A DNA stretch of 64,000 bases from positions 1 to 64,000 of the forward strand of contig NZ_JAAMFN010000003.1 of the NCBI RefSeq assembly GCF_013376095.1, written 5' to 3'. The notes beneath the pieces were generated by a model. The model did no database searches and was not told where the DNA came from. It saw nothing but the letters and a program-made list of their open reading frames with translations. Numbering within the stretch: the stretch's first letter is position 1; every line of letters begins with the position of its first letter. Origin of the DNA: Arthrobacter sp. SDTb3-6 (GTDB lineage: Bacteria; Actinomycetota; Actinomycetes; Actinomycetales; Micrococcaceae). A program made the position numbers and the translations under genes. Shown piece by piece: positions 35,858 through 44,858 of this stretch.

Positions 35858-36796
35858 TCAGAAGCCGAACTGCAACAGGGCCAGGCCGGGAAAGACGGCA
35901 AAGATGACAGTCAGCGGAAGCACGCCGAAGACCAGGGGAACCATCATGGCAATTTCCTTGCGCCCGGCGGCTTCCATGAGTTCGCGCTTGGCCACGTCGC
36001 GCACGTCCTGGGCCTGGGAGCGCAGCACATCGGCCAGGGGCGTGCCCCGGTTGACCGCCACGCTGATGCCGTCGACAAAGCGGGCCAGGGCGGGGATGGC
36101 CAGTCGGTCGGAAAAGCTGCCCAGCGCCTCCACCAACGGCGTCCCCGCCCGGGTTTGGGCCACGATCCGGGAAAACTCGCCGGATAGCTCCCCGTGGGAC
36201 TGCCGGGCCACCCGGTCCAGGGCGCTGCCGGCACTTTCGCCGGCGCCCACGGCCAGGGCCATGAGTTCGGCCAGGGCGGGAAATTCCGCCATGATCAGGG
36301 CCTGCCGGCGCTTGATCCGTGCTCCGAGCAGGTAGTCGCAGCCCAGGTAGCCGCCCAGCATGAGCACGCCGGTCAGCGCCAGCCCGCCCATGGCGTTGGT
36401 GCGGCCCTGCCACACGAGGGCCAGCGAGAGGGCCAGTCCGGCGACCATGCCCGCACCCGTCCACAGCAGCTGGACGGCACGGAACTCCAGCGGCGATTCG
36501 CTCCGTCCTGCGCGTTCCAGCCGTGCGGCCAGGCCCTTGACACTGATGTTGAAACGGCCCAGCCGGGTGACGGCGTCGGAAACCATCAGGCGCAGGATCC
36601 TTTCCAGCGGGCCGAAGAGCGCGCCGGCGTCCTCCTGGATGAGCAGTCCCGAGCGGCTGGCAACGCTGCGCAGCTGCGGTTCCACACGTTCGGCAAAAGT
36701 GGGGCGGCGCATGGCGGGCAGGCGGACAAACACCAGCCACAGGCCAAGGCCCAGGCCCACCCCGGCCGCCAGGGTTGCCGCGGCATGGCCGTTCAT
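35858..36796 (-). CDS. tadC: Type II secretion system F family protein TadC
   Basis: A 312-residue inner-membrane platform protein. The T2SSF domain occupies about residues 165-290 (ALIMAEFPALAELMALAVGAGES, then RGTPLADVLRSQAQDVRD) with helices before and after. It partners TadB at the base of the Flp pilus. It overlaps tadB by 4 bp. Confidence 0.88.
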   Translation of the reverse strand: MNGHAAATLAAGVGLGLGLWLVFVRLPAMRRPTFAERVEPQLRSVASRSGLLIQEDAGALFGPLERILRLMVSDAVTRLGRFNISVKGLAARLERAGRSESPLEFRAVQLLWTGAGMVAGLALSLALVWQGRTNAMGGLALTGVLMLGGYLGCDYLLGARIKRRQALIMAEFPALAELMALAVGAGESAGSALDRVARQSHGELSGEFSRIVAQTRAGTPLVEALGSFSDRLAIPALARFVDGISVAVNRGTPLADVLRSQAQDVRDVAKRELMEAAGRKEIAMMVPLVFGVLPLTVIFAVFPGLALLQFGF

Positions 36797-37647
36797 TGCA
36801 GCACCCGCCGTTCCCCCGGCAGCTTTCCAATCCGCAACATGAGGCGGTAGCAGACCACCGAGACCAGCAGCCCGCCGCCCAACACCAGCCAGCCGGCGGC
36901 GGAATTGTAGGCGGCGATGGCCTCGGGCCGGGTGGCCATGAGCACCAGCACGATCCAGGGCGCGGCGACGGCGAGCCGGGCGGCGTTGACCGTCCAGGAC
37001 TGGCGCGCTTCCAGCTCGCTGCGGGTGCGGGCATGGTCGCGGAGGAATTCCGACAAGGTGCCCAGGAGCCGCCCCAGGTCGGTGCCGCCCACATCGCGGG
37101 TCAGGCGCAGCGCCTCCATGATACGGTCCGCGACGGGGTCCGCCAGCCGGTCCTTGAGTCTTTCCAGTGCCGCCTCGAACTGGCCGGAGGAACGGTAGTC
37201 GGCCCCAAATCCGGCAAACTCGCCACGCAGTTCCATGGGGCCCTTGCTGCCCAGCTGGATAAGGGCCTCGGGCAAGGGCAGCCCCGCCCGGATGGCCGAG
37301 CGCAGGTGGTCCACGACGTCGGGCCAGAGTTCACGCAGGACGGCCGAGCGGCGTCGTGCCCGCCAACGCAGCAGGGCCAGGGGGACATAGCCGGCAAACA
37401 GGCCCAGGCACAAGGCGATGGGCGCCGCCCCGGTCACGACCATCACCAGCAGCGCGGCCAGGACGGCGAACCCCAGGGTGCTGGCGATCAGCGACGCCGG
37501 GGTCACCTGGGCCACGCCTGCCTGTTGAAGCAGGTCCTCGAGCCTGCTGTGCCGCGCCGGCCGGGCGGCCTGTTCGGGCGTGTCCCAACAGGCCGTCCAG
37601 ACAAGGAACAGTCCCAGCCCGGCCAGCAGTCCCACGAGCGCGGACAT
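36793..37647 (-). CDS. tadB: Type II secretion system F family protein TadB
   Basis: A 284-residue membrane protein with N-terminal helices, a T2SSF domain (ELWPDVVDHLRSAIRAGLPLPEALIQLG) and two C-terminal helices. The length and position between the ATPase and TadC identify it as TadB. The ATG abuts the stop of the ATPase gene. Confidence 0.88.
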   Translation of the reverse strand: MSALVGLLAGLGLFLVWTACWDTPEQAARPARHSRLEDLLQQAGVAQVTPASLIASTLGFAVLAALLVMVVTGAAPIALCLGLFAGYVPLALLRWRARRRSAVLRELWPDVVDHLRSAIRAGLPLPEALIQLGSKGPMELRGEFAGFGADYRSSGQFEAALERLKDRLADPVADRIMEALRLTRDVGGTDLGRLLGTLSEFLRDHARTRSELEARQSWTVNAARLAVAAPWIVLVLMATRPEAIAAYNSAAGWLVLGGGLLVSVVCYRLMLRIGKLPGERRVLQ

Positions 37648-38870
37648 CAGGATTCCGCCATCAGGGCGGCCACGCTGTACCCGGCGGCGGCGAACTTTTC
37701 CGGCGACGGCATGGCGGAGGCGGAGGGTGTGAGGCGTCCGTCGACGGTGTCGAACGCCATGCCGGACTCGATGACGCCGTTTTCCACGCGGCGGCCCAGG
37801 GAGAGGATCTGGCCAACCCGCCGTTTGCCGTTGGGCAGCCTGACGCAGTGCACCACCAGGTCAATGCAGGCAGCCACGGTGGGCACCACGAAGGCGGCAC
37901 TGATGTTTTCCCCGGCCAGCAGGGGCAGCGTGCAAATCTTGACGACGGCGTCGTGGGCCGAGTTCGCATGGACGCTGGCCATGCCGGGCAGCCCGCTATT
38001 CAAGGCAATCAACATGTCCAGGCTTTCGGCTTCGCGGACCTCGCCCACGATGAGCCGTTCTGGGCGCATGCGCAGGGCCTCCTTGACCAGTCGCCGCAGC
38101 GGGATTTCGCCCACGCCTTCCAGGTTCGGCTGGCGGCACTGCAGTCCCACCACGTCACGCAGTGGCAGCTTCAGCTCGAAAATCTCCTCAACCGTCACCA
38201 CTCGCTCACGGGAACCGATGCCGGCCGCGAGGCAGTTGAGCAGCGTGGTCTTGCCGGCCTGCGTGGCACCGGACACCAGGATGTTCAGGCCGCTGCTGAC
38301 GGCGGCGCCCAGGAAGCGGGCCGCCTGCGGCGTCAGCGAGCCAAGCTCCACCAGGTGCTCGAGGCGGCTGGCGCGGGCGGTGAACTTGCGGATGTTCACG
38401 GCCCAGTGCCGCGCCGTGATGTCCGGGATGACAACATGCAGCCGGGACCCGTCCGGCAGGGCGGCGTCAACGAAGGGGCTGCTCAGGTCCAGCCGGCGGC
38501 CCGAACTTTTCAACATGCGCTCGACGAGGTCGCGCACCTGCTGCTGGGTGAACGCCAGCGGGGTCAGCTCGGATTCGCCGTTGCGGGCCACGAAAACCTC
38601 ATCCGGGGCGTTGAGCCAGATTTCCTCAATGTCGGGATCGTCCAGGAAGGGCTGCAGGGCGCCAAAGCCGGCGACGGCGTCGTACACATGCTGCATGGCG
38701 TCACCGGCGTGGGCCAGCGGCGGCACGGCACCCACCAGGGACCGCTCCCCATAGTCATTGACCGCCGCTTCCACCAGCGTGCGGACCTCGCTGCCCTGGC
38801 GCAAGGGGTCAAGGCCCTTCCGACGGATGAGTTCCCGAACCTCATCCTCCACCAAAGCAAGTGCATCCAT
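37647..38870 (-). CDS. tadA: Pilus assembly ATPase TadA/CpaF
   Basis: A 407-residue secretion ATPase. Walker A is SGATQAGKTTLLN near residue 200, followed by the Asp box (VTVEEIFELKL), the His-containing ARRMRPERLIVGEVR-like block (here LRMRPERLIVGEVRE) and the N-terminal CpaF domain. It powers Flp pilus assembly. The ATG at 38870 has GGAGA 6 nt upstream and is preferred over a longer frame. It is the first gene of the operon tadA-tadB-tadC-flp-tadE-tadE-tadG. TadZ, RcpA/C and a prepilin peptidase are not encoded here. Confidence 0.92.
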   Translation of the reverse strand: MDALALVEDEVRELIRRKGLDPLRQGSEVRTLVEAAVNDYGERSLVGAVPPLAHAGDAMQHVYDAVAGFGALQPFLDDPDIEEIWLNAPDEVFVARNGESELTPLAFTQQQVRDLVERMLKSSGRRLDLSSPFVDAALPDGSRLHVVIPDITARHWAVNIRKFTARASRLEHLVELGSLTPQAARFLGAAVSSGLNILVSGATQAGKTTLLNCLAAGIGSRERVVTVEEIFELKLPLRDVVGLQCRQPNLEGVGEIPLRRLVKEALRMRPERLIVGEVREAESLDMLIALNSGLPGMASVHANSAHDAVVKICTLPLLAGENISAAFVVPTVAACIDLVVHCVRLPNGKRRVGQILSLGRRVENGVIESGMAFDTVDGRLTPSASAMPSPEKFAAAGYSVAALMAES

Positions 38871-39050
38871 AGTGCGTCTCCGCCCCCGCGGTCCGGCTAT
38901 TTTCCCCTTGTCAGTGGAGCCTAGCCCGGCACATGGAGAACGCGCTAGAGGCATTTGCGCACCTGTGGACAATGGCGGGCGGCAACGGCCGGGCCATTTT
39001 CACTGGAATTCCCCAGCAAACGGCCACGGAACGGACATTATTCTTGTGAC

Positions 39051-40367
39051 GTGAATCAGTTCTTCCAGATGCCAATCATCAACGGTGCAATTCCGGCCAT
39101 CCTCATCGCTGCCGGACTGCTCGCGCTGCTGTGGCTCCTTTGGGGGAACAAGCGTCATCTGACCCTCTGGGCTCCCGCGGCATTGGTCATTTCCATTGCT
39201 GCCGGCACCGCCTTCTGGTACTTGGCGGAAAAGGTGTGGAACCTGTGGGGCGAGCCGTTGCCCGGACAGCTGTACGTCTATGCCGGCCTGGCGCTTTTCG
39301 CAGTACTGCTGGTCGTGCCGAAGATCCTCGCCCTGCGGCGCCTCTGGGCCAGATTGCTCGTGCTCCCTGTCGCCGCCATCGTGCTGGTATCGGCAGCAGG
39401 GCTGACGAATCAGAACTTCGAGTACTACCCCACCGTCGGGTCCCTTTTTGGTGACACGGGGACAATCGTCAAATCGCTTGCCCAATTCGAAGCCAGCAAC
39501 GGACGGATGAAGCTCACTGCTCCCGGACGGCCCACCACGGAAGCGACATGGCAGCCACCCGCCGACATGCCGTCCCATGGCGACGTGCTCACAGTGCACA
39601 TACCCGGGACCCTCTCCCATGAGATCTCATCCAACGCCTACGTTTACCTGCCGCCGGCCTACCTGGCGACGCCGCGGGCCAACCTCCCAGTGCTGGTGTT
39701 GATCCACGGTGTTCCCGGGGGCACCATCGACTGGCTCCGCGGCGGGCAGATCAACAAGTTCATGGACAACTACGCAGCCGCCCACAAGGGACTCGCGCCA
39801 GTGGTGGTGATGCCCGACGCCGGTGCGTGGTGGTCGTACTACCCGCCGGTCTGCATGAACAGCCGGGCCGGCCAGGCCGCCACCTACCTCACGCAGGACG
39901 TACCAAACTGGGTCAAGAAGACCTTCGGCGCAGGCACCTACTCCTCCCGTCAATGGGCCATCGGTGGCTTTTCCTATGGCGGTACATGTGCCATGACCCT
40001 CGCCGTCAACCATCCCGGGGTGTATCCGACATTCATTGACAGTTCGGGCGAATCGGAGCCCACCATCGACCAGGGCCATGCCGTGCTGATCAAGAAGTAC
40101 TTCGGTGGCAACACCGCCGCCTTTGCAAAGCAAAACGCGCTCGACATCCTCAAGACCCGGCACTTCCATGGGGTTGCCGGGGTGGTCACAGTGGGGGCCA
40201 GCGACAACCAATACAGGCCCCAGGGCATTGAGGTCTACAAGGCCATGAAGCATGCCGGCATGGATGTCCGCCTCCAGGAAGCCCCTGGCGGGCACGCATG
40301 GCCCGCCTGGAAGTATGGCGTCTACCACAACATGGCATGGCTGATGGGCCGTCTGGGCCTCAGCTAG
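39051..40367 (+). CDS. Membrane-anchored alpha/beta hydrolase (esterase D/antigen 85-like fold)
   Basis: A 438-residue protein with about four N-terminal helices (within residues 10-125) and an extracytoplasmic hydrolase domain. The nucleophile elbow is GGFSYGG (Ser near 308), and GGHAW supplies the catalytic His near 415. It resembles bacterial esterase or mycolyltransferase-type proteins that act on cell-envelope esters; the substrate is unknown. TATTCT at 39039-39044 lies 6 nt before the GTG at 39051, so the transcript is probably leaderless. An ATG at 39069 is an alternative start. Confidence 0.8.
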   Translation: MNQFFQMPIINGAIPAILIAAGLLALLWLLWGNKRHLTLWAPAALVISIAAGTAFWYLAEKVWNLWGEPLPGQLYVYAGLALFAVLLVVPKILALRRLWARLLVLPVAAIVLVSAAGLTNQNFEYYPTVGSLFGDTGTIVKSLAQFEASNGRMKLTAPGRPTTEATWQPPADMPSHGDVLTVHIPGTLSHEISSNAYVYLPPAYLATPRANLPVLVLIHGVPGGTIDWLRGGQINKFMDNYAAAHKGLAPVVVMPDAGAWWSYYPPVCMNSRAGQAATYLTQDVPNWVKKTFGAGTYSSRQWAIGGFSYGGTCAMTLAVNHPGVYPTFIDSSGESEPTIDQGHAVLIKKYFGGNTAAFAKQNALDILKTRHFHGVAGVVTVGASDNQYRPQGIEVYKAMKHAGMDVRLQEAPGGHAWPAWKYGVYHNMAWLMGRLGLS

Positions 40368-40451
40368 GGCAGGTCAACCACTGCGCACAATTGGCAACCA
40401 CGTTGGATTGTTAGACTCGGGGCGGACTTCTAACGATTGGCGGATAGTGGC

Positions 40452-42455
40452 ATGACTTGGTGGCAAGCGGTACCGGCAATATGTACAGCCGCTGCTTTGC
40501 TGTTCGTACCCGGATACATCTTGGCGCGCGGGTTGGGGGCAAGGGGCTTCGGCGGCGCCGCAATGGCTCCACTGGCGTCGTGCGGGCTGGTGGGGGTTGC
40601 AGGCATTCTCGGCGGGCTGGCGCACATTTCATGGTCGGTCTGGCTGCTCGCCGGTTTCACGATCGCTTGCACGGCGGCTGCCTGGGTGCTGCGACGGATT
40701 GCCTACCGTAAGGCCACACCCTTGAGGGAGACCAAGGGACCGGTCTGGCTGAACTGGATCGTCATGGTTGCGTCACTGGCGATCGCAGCCAAAGTGATTA
40801 CCGGCCGCCTGCTTCCGGCGATGGGGGGTCCGGACTCGTTCGGGCAGGTTTTTGACAATATTTTTCACCTGAACGCCATCAAGTACATTCTTGAAACGGG
40901 CAACGCATCGACCCTCAATTTGGGAAACTTGGCATCCGGAGGCCACGGAGTATCGCTCTACCCATCTGTATGGCACTCGATTGCCGCCCTCGTAGCCCAA
41001 CTCGCCTCAGTCAATGTCTTTGTTGCCGAAAATACACTCACGGTGGCCGTTGCCGCACTTCTGTGGCCCTTTGCCTGCATCTGCCTGGTGCGGGGCATCC
41101 TTGGGCCGCGTGTCCTCCCCACCGTCGTGGCCGGGATCCTGTCCGCCGGATTCTGGATCTTCCCCTACCAGCTGCTGCAGTGGGGACCGTTGTTTCCCAA
41201 CACGCTGTCCTACAGCATCCTGCCTTTGGCATTGTTGGTGGTGGCCGGCCTGTGTGGGCGGCTAAGGGAACCGGTGGCCGATACATTTACCCTGTCCATG
41301 ATGCTGCTGGTGGGCATTGCTGCGCTTTTCCTGACCCAGCCCAACGGTTTCAGTGCACTGCTGGCCTTTTCGGTGCCCATTCTGGCCGGCTCCTGGTTGC
41401 GCGTATTCGCGGCTGGAATTCGCGCCCGCAAGGGCACCCGGTACGCACTCTTCACGGTGTTGTGGGGCCTGGCAGCCATCGTCGCCCTGCTGGTCATCTG
41501 GACTGCGCTGGTTCTCGGCTTCGATACCTGGAAGCCTTCCAGGTCCTTGCCCACGGCGGTCAAGGACGTCTTAACGGGCGGGCTGCTCGGTGGGCGGTTT
41601 ACGTGGCTGGCGTCCTTGCTGGCCGCCGCAGGACTGCTGGTCATCCTCGCCAAACGCCGCGGCTGGTGGATGATCGGCTCCATGGCGGTGGCCGGCGGGC
41701 TGTACGTCGTCGCAGCTTACCTGCCCACCGGACCGGTCCGACAATTCTTGATTGGCAGCTGGTACCAAGATCCCTACCGGCTTGCCGGACTGGTTCCCCT
41801 CTTTACCATTGTCCTGGCGTGCGTTGGCGTGGACGGCGCGGCGTCAGCCCTCACCGCCGCCATCCGCTGGCTGGCGGCGAGGACCTCGCACCGCTTCCAG
41901 GAAGCGCTGGTGCATCCGGCCACCACCGTTCGGGCGGCCGGCGGCCTCCTGGCCCTGGTGGTGGTTGCCTCAGTCCTTGTCCCCCTCTCGATGCAGGCAA
42001 ACCACAAGGGCTTGGACGAAGTCAGCGCCAAGATCAGGACCTCGTGGTCCTGGACCCCTGGCTGGGTCGTCTCGGCGGACGAATACAAACTGATGCAGCG
42101 CCTCGACAAGGACGTTCCGGCGGATGCCGTGATCGGTGTTGACCCCTTCAATGGCGGCTCACTGGCGTATGCGGTATCGGGCCGGAAAGTGTCCCAGTAC
42201 CATCTGACTCCCGCCCCGTCCGCGTCCGTGTCCTTGGTCGCCAAGGATTTGGCCACGGCCGCCCCGGGCTCGGCAACGTGCAGGGCAGCCGCGAAGGCGA
42301 ACATCAGGTACGTCCTCGACTTCGGCTCGTTCTACATGCTCCAGTTCCCGCAAGCCAGGATGTATCCGTCCTTCGTCAATATCAAGGACTCGTCCACCTT
42401 GAAACTGGTGGACCAGCAAGGCGCCGCGAAGCTCTACAAGGTAGTCGGTTGCTAG
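40452..42455 (+). CDS. DUF6541 family polytopic membrane protein
   Basis: A 667-residue membrane protein with about 14 helices. It has the DUF6541 layout: N-terminal LFVPGYILARGLG, a first external loop with PDSFGQVFDNIFHLNAI, and a C-terminal extracytoplasmic region of about 170 residues. The fold recalls GT-C glycosyltransferases, with an acidic pair in the first loop, but the catalytic function is unproven. It opens the surface-glycan region, so transfer of a lipid-linked sugar outside the membrane is a reasonable hypothesis. ATG at 40452 is used; an in-frame TTG lies 15 nt earlier. Confidence 0.8.
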   Translation: MTWWQAVPAICTAAALLFVPGYILARGLGARGFGGAAMAPLASCGLVGVAGILGGLAHISWSVWLLAGFTIACTAAAWVLRRIAYRKATPLRETKGPVWLNWIVMVASLAIAAKVITGRLLPAMGGPDSFGQVFDNIFHLNAIKYILETGNASTLNLGNLASGGHGVSLYPSVWHSIAALVAQLASVNVFVAENTLTVAVAALLWPFACICLVRGILGPRVLPTVVAGILSAGFWIFPYQLLQWGPLFPNTLSYSILPLALLVVAGLCGRLREPVADTFTLSMMLLVGIAALFLTQPNGFSALLAFSVPILAGSWLRVFAAGIRARKGTRYALFTVLWGLAAIVALLVIWTALVLGFDTWKPSRSLPTAVKDVLTGGLLGGRFTWLASLLAAAGLLVILAKRRGWWMIGSMAVAGGLYVVAAYLPTGPVRQFLIGSWYQDPYRLAGLVPLFTIVLACVGVDGAASALTAAIRWLAARTSHRFQEALVHPATTVRAAGGLLALVVVASVLVPLSMQANHKGLDEVSAKIRTSWSWTPGWVVSADEYKLMQRLDKDVPADAVIGVDPFNGGSLAYAVSGRKVSQYHLTPAPSASVSLVAKDLATAAPGSATCRAAAKANIRYVLDFGSFYMLQFPQARMYPSFVNIKDSSTLKLVDQQGAAKLYKVVGC

Positions 42456-42507
42456 GCTGCCGGCCCGCCAGCAGCCAGGCGCCCGGCGTCCGCTAGCTTG
42501 ACGCGGC

Positions 42508-42539
42508 CGGGCCCGACGCCGGAAGGCCCGTCGGACCCG
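42508..42539. terminator. Bidirectional hairpin between convergent genes
   Basis: CGGGCCCGACG (42508-42518) and CGTCGGACCCG (42529-42539) pair with one mismatch around a 10-nt loop, between the stops of the DUF6541 gene and galE. Confidence 0.55.
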
Positions 42540-42547
42540 GCGCAGTC

Positions 42548-43561
42548 CTACGCGTCGTACCCCTGTGGGTTCTCGCGCTGCCAGCGCCAGTGGTCCTGGC
42601 ACATCTGCGCCAGGTTCCGGTGGGCGGACCAGCCCAGGTCAGCCAGCGCGGCCGAGGGATCGGCATAGCTGACCGCGGCGTCGCCGGGGCGGCGGGGCGC
42701 GAACTCAAAGGGCACCGGCTTTCCGGCCGCCTCGCCGAAGGCCTGGATGACTTCCAGGACCGAAGAACCGTTGCCGGTGCCCAGGTTCCAGCGGAACACG
42801 CCGGGGTGGGCGGGGAGGTAGTCGAGCGCCGCCAGGTGCCCGGCGGCCAGGTCCATCACGTGGATGTAGTCGCGCACCCCGGTGCCGTCCGGCGTCGGAT
42901 AGTCATTGCCGAACACCATGACCTTTTCGCGGCGCCCCACGGCCACCTGGGCCACGAACGGCAGAAGGTTGTTGGGGATCCCGCTGGGGTCCTCGCCAAT
43001 CCGTCCGGATTCGTGCGCGCCGACGGGGTTGAAGTAGCGCAGGAGCGCCACGCGCCAGGTGGGATCGGCTGCACCAAGGTCGGTGAGGATGTCCTCGATC
43101 TGCTCCTTGGTGCGCCCATAAGGATTGGTGGCGTCCAGCGGCATCTTCTCAATCAGCGGAACCTCTTCGCTGGCGCCATACACGGTGGCCGAAGAGCTGA
43201 AAACGATGGTGCGCACGCCGTGCTTGTCCATGGAGGCCAGCAGGTTCAGTGTGCCGACAATGTTGTTTTGGTAGTACATGAGCGGCTTGGCCACCGACTC
43301 CCCCACGGCCTTCAGCCCGGCGAAGTGGATGACGGCGTCGAAGCCGCCGCTGTCAAAGAGTTTGTCGACGCCGGCAGCATCGAGGAGGTCCAGTTCAACA
43401 AAGTCCGGGTGCCCTCCGGTGAGTTCCTCGACGCGGCGCAGTGACTCGGCGGAGGAGTTGGCCAGGTTGTCGAGCACGACGACGCCGTGCCCGGCCTCAA
43501 GCAGGCAAAGGACAGTATGTGAACCTATGTAGCCGGCACCGCCGGTAACCAAAACTTTCAT
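42548..43561 (-). CDS. galE: UDP-glucose 4-epimerase
   Basis: A 337-residue extended short-chain dehydrogenase. The NAD motif GGAGYIGSH, the SSSATVYG serine block and the catalytic tyrosine in NPYGRTK are intact. It interconverts UDP-glucose and UDP-galactose, supplying galactose for the adjacent glycan genes. On the minus strand TAGGCT lies 7 nt before the ATG at 43561 and there is no RBS, so the mRNA is probably leaderless. Confidence 0.94.
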   Translation of the reverse strand: MKVLVTGGAGYIGSHTVLCLLEAGHGVVVLDNLANSSAESLRRVEELTGGHPDFVELDLLDAAGVDKLFDSGGFDAVIHFAGLKAVGESVAKPLMYYQNNIVGTLNLLASMDKHGVRTIVFSSSATVYGASEEVPLIEKMPLDATNPYGRTKEQIEDILTDLGAADPTWRVALLRYFNPVGAHESGRIGEDPSGIPNNLLPFVAQVAVGRREKVMVFGNDYPTPDGTGVRDYIHVMDLAAGHLAALDYLPAHPGVFRWNLGTGNGSSVLEVIQAFGEAAGKPVPFEFAPRRPGDAAVSYADPSAALADLGWSAHRNLAQMCQDHWRWQRENPQGYDA

Positions 43562-43752
43562 GGTTTCCAGCCTATAGTGCCCGAACGGAAGGTGTGCCCG
43601 TGCAGACGGGCCAGGACGCTGTTCCTTGGTTGTCGAAGTGGCGGCACTTCCCGGCATTCAGCTAAAGTCGGATGGGCTGCTTCCGAATGCACGATGGTTA
43701 AAGTCGCTCGTCGCCTGACCCCAGTAACTAAAATGGAATGCCGAGGTAGCCC

Positions 43753-44625
43753 GTGCCGCAGTTGAGCGTGATGATTCCCGTCAAGAACGGGATGCCGTAT
43801 TTGAAATCCACCATCGCAAGCACCTTGTTCGCCATGCCACGGGACTCGGAGCTGTTGGTCATGGACGATGGCAGCACGGACGGCACTGGCGGATTCCTTG
43901 CCACCGTGAAGGACAGGCGCCTGAAGGTCTTCCGGAATGAGGAGTCCATCGGCGTTGCCGCCGCTGGCACTGCCTTGCTGGGACAAGCGACCGGCGAGCA
44001 CGTTGCGCGAATGGACGGAGACGACATCTGCCTCCCGTGGCGCTTCTCCGTGGAGCGCAGGGCCCTGAGGGGCGTGGACATCGTTTTTTCCCCCATGTTG
44101 CTGATCAGTGCACGCAATTTGCCTTTCAGGCCGCATTTGGAGCGCGGCTTGTCGGTGGATGCGGTGCCCCTGCACCTATTGCTCGGCAATGTGCTCGCGA
44201 ACCCAACGATGTACGGCACCCGCGCCGCGCTGGAGTCGTTGGACGGTTACCAAAAGACACACGCCGAGGACTACGACATGTGGCTTCGGGCCGCGACATT
44301 GGGGATCCGCATGCGCCGAATTGACGCATTGCCCACCGTTCTCTACCGCCGCCATTCAAGCCAGTTAAGCCGTTCCCGCCCATGGGACCGCAAAAGCGCC
44401 GACGTAGTCCTGGAAGCTTCATTCCAGGCATTGGCTGGGGCCGCCATCGGGTTCGAGGGTTCGGCATCAACCGTCCTCTACAACCGTCCCCGTTCAAACC
44501 AGCCTTACCCGACGGATCCGGACATTCAGGCCTTTGCGGACGGTATGCTCAGTGCGTGTGCCCGCCTCAAGAAGGACGACCGGCGGATACTGGAAACGCG
44601 GCTTCGATCCATATACCGACTTTAA
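43753..44625 (+). CDS. Glycosyltransferase family 2
   Basis: A 290-residue GT-A glycosyltransferase. MIPVKNGMPYL begins the nucleotide-binding fold, MDDGSTDGT is the first acidic site and MDGDD is the DxD motif that holds the metal and sugar nucleotide. HAEDYDMWLRA gives the catalytic-base region. Donor and acceptor are unknown. GTG start. It is divergent from galE. Confidence 0.88.
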   Translation: MPQLSVMIPVKNGMPYLKSTIASTLFAMPRDSELLVMDDGSTDGTGGFLATVKDRRLKVFRNEESIGVAAAGTALLGQATGEHVARMDGDDICLPWRFSVERRALRGVDIVFSPMLLISARNLPFRPHLERGLSVDAVPLHLLLGNVLANPTMYGTRAALESLDGYQKTHAEDYDMWLRAATLGIRMRRIDALPTVLYRRHSSQLSRSRPWDRKSADVVLEASFQALAGAAIGFEGSASTVLYNRPRSNQPYPTDPDIQAFADGMLSACARLKKDDRRILETRLRSIYRL

Positions 44626-44858
44626 TGCCTGCAACACGTAACAGGAACCCGCTGCGCTGAAACGGGCATGTCCTTGCCCTGTGCGGCGACAGCTTCGCAG
44701 CAGCGTACAACATTTGTAACATAAGAAACATTGTTCACTCCAGTATCACCGGAGTACTCTATGTAGCAAGTTGCTCTGGGGGCGTACTTCAGGCACAAGC
44801 CTGCGCTTCGCCGTCTTCAGGCCACAATTTGTTGACCCATCGAACCGGAGAAGATTCC

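Noticed and set aside
35037-37094. A 685-codon frame over tadB, tadC and the pilin
   Set aside because: Only the last 133 codons are TadE-like; the rest is an out-of-frame reading of tadB/tadC.
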